The notes beneath the pieces were generated by a model, which was not told the DNA's origin, did not search any database, and worked only from the letters and a program-made list of their open reading frames with translations. DNA of 64,000 nucleotides from Lachnospiraceae bacterium. GTDB taxonomy: Bacteria > Bacillota > Clostridia > Lachnospirales > Lachnospiraceae. Position numbers and translations under genes: made by a program. Positions within the stretch are counted from its first letter, which is position 1, and each line of letters starts with the position of its first letter. Positions 60,393 through 64,000 of this stretch are shown piece after piece. The DNA is taken from positions 1-64,000 of the forward strand of contig JAILQX010000046.1 of the NCBI GenBank assembly GCA_024698705.1. Reading direction: 5' to 3'.

Positions 60393-61949
60393 ATGGCAAT
60401 CAATCTGCTGGGAAATAACAATCTCGGTACAAATCCCGATCAGTCGGTCATCAATTCGTCGCCTGCCACGTCGGTTCGCTCTGATGCGTCCACGGCGGCT
60501 CTTTTAATGCAACAGATCAGAAATCTTGTTCCGGGTCAGATCATCGAAGGCAAGCTGATGGAAAAGGACGGAGAAAACATCCGTCTTTTACTGGGCAACG
60601 ATCTGATGCTGAATACCACCGTTGAATCGGATTTAAATATAGAAATGGGGCAGAATCTCTCTTTTGAAGTTAAGAACAACAAAGAGGGACAACTTTTGCT
60701 GCGCCCGCTTCTTACCAATACCGGCAATGAGGCAACTGCCGTCAAGGCTCTGGATGCTGCTCAGATCAATGCCACAAAGGAGACTATCGATCTCGTGAAT
60801 GGTCTGATGAAGGAAGGCATGTCAATAAAAAAAGAGGATCTCCAGTTGTATAACAGGGAAATGAACGATTTTCCGAAGGCTGATGTAAATGACATCATAA
60901 GTCTTCATAAGCTCGGACTGCCGGTCAATGAGTCAAATCTCACGGGCATACATATGTACAATAACAACAATCGCTGGATGATAGACAATATCAACGATTT
61001 TGCGGAAAACTTCACAAAGGCAATCGCAGAGACTGCCAAAGAAGCAACTGAAGGCGATCCGTCAAATTTTACTAAACTCATAGACGGACTTAAGCAGATA
61101 TTAGGTGAGGAACCCGTAAAAGAGCAGGCGGTTTCTGAAAATATTACAGAGCAGGGAAAGATCGTGATATCGGAGGCTGAGACAGAAGAGACCGCGAAGG
61201 AAACGATCACACCTGAAAAAGCACAGGCAGCCGGTGAAAAATATGCCTCTGACAATGAAGCCGTAAGAGACGTTTTCGACAAACTTAAAGACATCGATCC
61301 GCGCAGAATGGGATCGGCAAGGATACTCGAGCATGTCAAAGAGGAGATAACCTCACTCTTAAAGGAAAAATTCCTTATGGATCCGCAGAAGTTAGAGGAT
61401 AAGGAATATATAAAAGATTATTATAACAGGATGTATGAGACCGGTGATAAGCTGGAGAAACTTTTTGAACAGATCGGCAAACCCGACAGTGCCGCTTCGA
61501 ACCAGGCATCATTGCTCAAGGATAACATGAGCTTCATAAATCAGGTGAACGATTTATACAATTACATACAGCTGCCGCTTAAAATGGCCGATTCGCAGGC
61601 TAACGGCGATCTTTATGTCTATGCAAAAAAACGTGGTAAGAATGAAGAAGATGAGCCTTTGACGGCTCTGCTGCATCTGTCTATGGAAACGCTTGGAAAT
61701 ATGGATATATTCCTCAAACTGGATACCGGAAAGTTATCCACTAAATTCTGTCTTGAAAAAGAAGAGATGATCGATTTTATCGAAGCTCATATAGACGAGC
61801 TCAATGCAAGACTTATAGAAAAAGGCTACATTATCGATACACAGGTCGGAAAGATGGATGAAGCAAACAGAAATGTCGTTGATGATATCAGAGGAGAGTC
61901 ATCACAGATAAGACTGCTCTCAACACAGACATTTGATGCAAGGGCATAG
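60393..61949 (+). CDS. FliK-like / hypothetical protein (YlqG position)
   Basis: 518 aa; VPGQIIEGKLMEKDGENIRLLLGNDLMLNTTVE N-terminus, LSMETLGNMDIFLKLDTGKLSTKFCLEKEEMIDFIEAHIDELNARLIEKGY FliK-C-like tail. Confidence 0.7.
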   Translation: MAINLLGNNNLGTNPDQSVINSSPATSVRSDASTAALLMQQIRNLVPGQIIEGKLMEKDGENIRLLLGNDLMLNTTVESDLNIEMGQNLSFEVKNNKEGQLLLRPLLTNTGNEATAVKALDAAQINATKETIDLVNGLMKEGMSIKKEDLQLYNREMNDFPKADVNDIISLHKLGLPVNESNLTGIHMYNNNNRWMIDNINDFAENFTKAIAETAKEATEGDPSNFTKLIDGLKQILGEEPVKEQAVSENITEQGKIVISEAETEETAKETITPEKAQAAGEKYASDNEAVRDVFDKLKDIDPRRMGSARILEHVKEEITSLLKEKFLMDPQKLEDKEYIKDYYNRMYETGDKLEKLFEQIGKPDSAASNQASLLKDNMSFINQVNDLYNYIQLPLKMADSQANGDLYVYAKKRGKNEEDEPLTALLHLSMETLGNMDIFLKLDTGKLSTKFCLEKEEMIDFIEAHIDELNARLIEKGYIIDTQVGKMDEANRNVVDDIRGESSQIRLLSTQTFDARA

Positions 61950-61957
61950 AGGCGCCT

Positions 61958-62242
61958 ATGAATAAAAAGGATAATAAACCCAAGACAGCCATAGCGCTCG
62001 AATATAATCCCAACGAAGAGGCACCCAAGATCGTGGCAAGCGGTAAGGGATTACTTGCCGAAAAGATCATTGAAAAGGCTAAAGAAGCGGATGTGCCCAT
62101 ACATGAGGACGGCAAACTTGCGGCCACCCTGTCCAAACTCGAGATCGGCGATATGATACCGCCGGAGCTGTACAGTGCAGTCGCCGAGATACTTGTATTT
62201 GTGGATGCGATGGAAAAGATAAGAAAAAAGGGATTAAAATAG
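61958..62242 (+). CDS. stand-alone FlhB C-terminal domain homolog (YlqH-like)
   Basis: 94 aa; TAIALEYNPNEEAPKIVASGKGLLAEKIIEKAKEADVPIHEDGKLAATLSKLEIGDMIPPELYSAVAEILVFV. Confidence 0.9.
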   Translation: MNKKDNKPKTAIALEYNPNEEAPKIVASGKGLLAEKIIEKAKEADVPIHEDGKLAATLSKLEIGDMIPPELYSAVAEILVFVDAMEKIRKKGLK

Positions 62243-62246
62243 CCTG

Positions 62247-62591
62247 ATGAACAAAAGAAACACTGGAAATTACTATGAGGATGCCGCTGCGGAATATCTC
62301 AAAGACAAGGGTATAGAGATCGTATGCAGAAATTTTGCATGTAGGATCGGAGAGATCGATATCATAGGCAGGGATAAGGATACACTTGTATTTTTTGAGG
62401 TCAAATACCGGAAAAACGATTCTTACGGTGATGCTCTTCAAGCGGTCGATCTTAAGAAACAAAAGAAGATAATCCGCGTTGCGGATTATTTTATTATGAC
62501 CCATGATACGGGGCTGTATTACAGATTTGATGTGATAGGGATAACGGGAGACCGAATCGATTGGATAAAAAACGCATTCGGTGCGGGTTGA
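62247..62591 (+). CDS. yraN: YraN family (UPF0102) endonuclease-like protein
   Basis: 114 aa; NTGNYYEDAAAEYLKDKGIEIVCRNFACRIGEIDIIGRDKDTLVFFEVKYRKN. Confidence 0.94.
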   Translation: MNKRNTGNYYEDAAAEYLKDKGIEIVCRNFACRIGEIDIIGRDKDTLVFFEVKYRKNDSYGDALQAVDLKKQKKIIRVADYFIMTHDTGLYYRFDVIGITGDRIDWIKNAFGAG

Positions 62592-62695
62592 CCGTATAAT
62601 TTAAGAAATACTTAATAATTAAACATACATTTTCTTCAAAATACTATTGTTAAATAATAAATGTATTTGGAGGAGAAGCACATAAGGGGACTCTG

Positions 62696-63394
62696 ATGAA
62701 GAACAATATACTGGTTGTTGATGATGACAGGGAAATAGTTGAAGCTATAGAGATATATCTTTTGCAGGAAGATTTCAATGTATACAAGGCCTATGACGGC
62801 GAAGAAGCCATAAGGATGCTCAAGGCCAATGACATACATCTCATACTTCTTGATATCATGATGCCTATCATGGACGGCATACATGTTGCCCTTAAGGTAA
62901 GGGAATACAGCAGTGTGCCGATCATATTTCTTTCGGCTAAATCCGAAGATGCGGATAAGATACTGGGACTTAACATAGGGGCGGACGATTATATAACGAA
63001 GCCGTTTAATCCGCTTGAACTCATCGCGAGGATCAAGTCAAATATCAGAAGATATACGAGTCTCGGAAGCATAAGTGTTTCGGAAGACAACAAGTTTTAC
63101 GCCGGCGGACTCGTCATAGATGACGACACCAAGGAAGTGACCGTCGAAGGCAATCCCGTAAAACTCACACCGATCGAATATAACATTCTGCTGTTACTTG
63201 TAAAGAACCAGGGAAGAGTATTTTCGATAGACCAGATATATGAAAATATCTGGGAAGAGGAGGCTATAGGAGTTGATAATACCGTAGCCGTCCATATAAG
63301 ACACATCAGGGAAAAGATCGAGATCAATCCCAAAGAGCCGAGATATCTCAAGGTTGTATGGGGAGTAGGATATAAGATAGAAAAACAAAACTGA
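62696..63394 (+). CDS. OmpR-family response regulator
   Basis: 232 aa; LLDIMMPIMDGIHVALKVR, LSAKSEDADKILGLNIGADDYITKPF, C-terminal winged helix. Confidence 0.97.
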   Translation: MKNNILVVDDDREIVEAIEIYLLQEDFNVYKAYDGEEAIRMLKANDIHLILLDIMMPIMDGIHVALKVREYSSVPIIFLSAKSEDADKILGLNIGADDYITKPFNPLELIARIKSNIRRYTSLGSISVSEDNKFYAGGLVIDDDTKEVTVEGNPVKLTPIEYNILLLLVKNQGRVFSIDQIYENIWEEEAIGVDNTVAVHIRHIREKIEINPKEPRYLKVVWGVGYKIEKQN

Positions 63395-63407
63395 GCAAAG
63401 AGGGACA

Positions 63408-64000
63408 TATGAAAAAGGGAATTAGCGGTTTTAACAGGACAATGCTGATATTACTCAGTACGATACTCATTTCGATATCCGTATTGCTTGTGGTATTATT
63501 TGTGGAAGATTCTACGATGATAGTGGAATACGGCGGTATAAACAAAACGTATTTTATACCTTTTTATGAACGTGACAATACCGAATACGAAGATTCTGAG
63601 ATATTTGATTACATATACAGGAGCAGTGTGGAAGATATCATCAGAATGTGCGTTATCAAAAATCAGATGGAGACAGACGGTTCCTATGACCCTAAGAAGG
63701 AGATCGATATATCCGCTTTCGCCAACAGGAATTCGGTGGTATACGATAAGGAACTCACGGCGACCTATTACCTCGACGATCTTATCAACTGGGGCAACAA
63801 GAGCTTTGACATGCAGGAAGTTAATTCGGAGACCATGCCATTCGATGTCGACACGGATACGGTTTCTATACTTGTATCAAGATACAAATCCGTTGAAGGT
63901 AAGGATCTTATTTCCTACGCCGAAAATATGGATGAATACAACATACTTGTCGGCAATCTCAAAGCCACAGCAGAGTCACTTTTCAACAATTATGTCGAGT
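63408..64000 (+). CDS. sensor histidine kinase N-terminal part, cut by window edge
   Basis: ATG 63408, MKKGISGFNRTMLILLSTILISISVLLVVLFVEDST..., TM then extracytoplasmic region; adjacent to response regulator. Kinase domain lies outside the window. Confidence 0.75.

Overview
Low/mid-GC Firmicutes chromosome, probably Lachnospiraceae (inferred from gene content and order). Most of the window is conserved core: ABC-F protein (cut by the left edge), groES-groL, a heterodimeric ABC exporter, apt-rsh-MBL-hemZ, hisS-aspS, polA-coaE-FtsA-like, walJ-like, pta, rpmF, plsX-acpP, rnc-smc-ftsY, ylxM-ffh-rpsP-khpA-rimM-trmD-rplS, and lepB-ylqF-lepB-rnhB-FliK-like-FlhB_C-like-yraN. It ends in a two-component pair cut by the right edge. 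The main accessory block is 13.7-25.9 kb: a divergent two-component system facing a lipoprotein / two HlyD-type lipoprotein adaptors / giant FtsX permease / two ABC ATPases operon, separated by a 43-bp palindrome built from 11-bp-spaced GCAT boxes (candidate operator). The other strongest observations are a perfect 15-bp inverted repeat just upstream of rnc that folds on paper into a ~23-bp hairpin (candidate RNase III autoregulatory site), an orphan truncated CbiE-CbiT-like protein with an eroded SAM motif, an ABC ATPase with an AbrB-like tail, an FtsA-like protein with beta-grasp-like C-terminal repeats, and a possible structured RNA upstream of the hisS promoter. No tRNA, rRNA, CRISPR or transposon was recognised. 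All calls come from reading the sequence; no database search was run.
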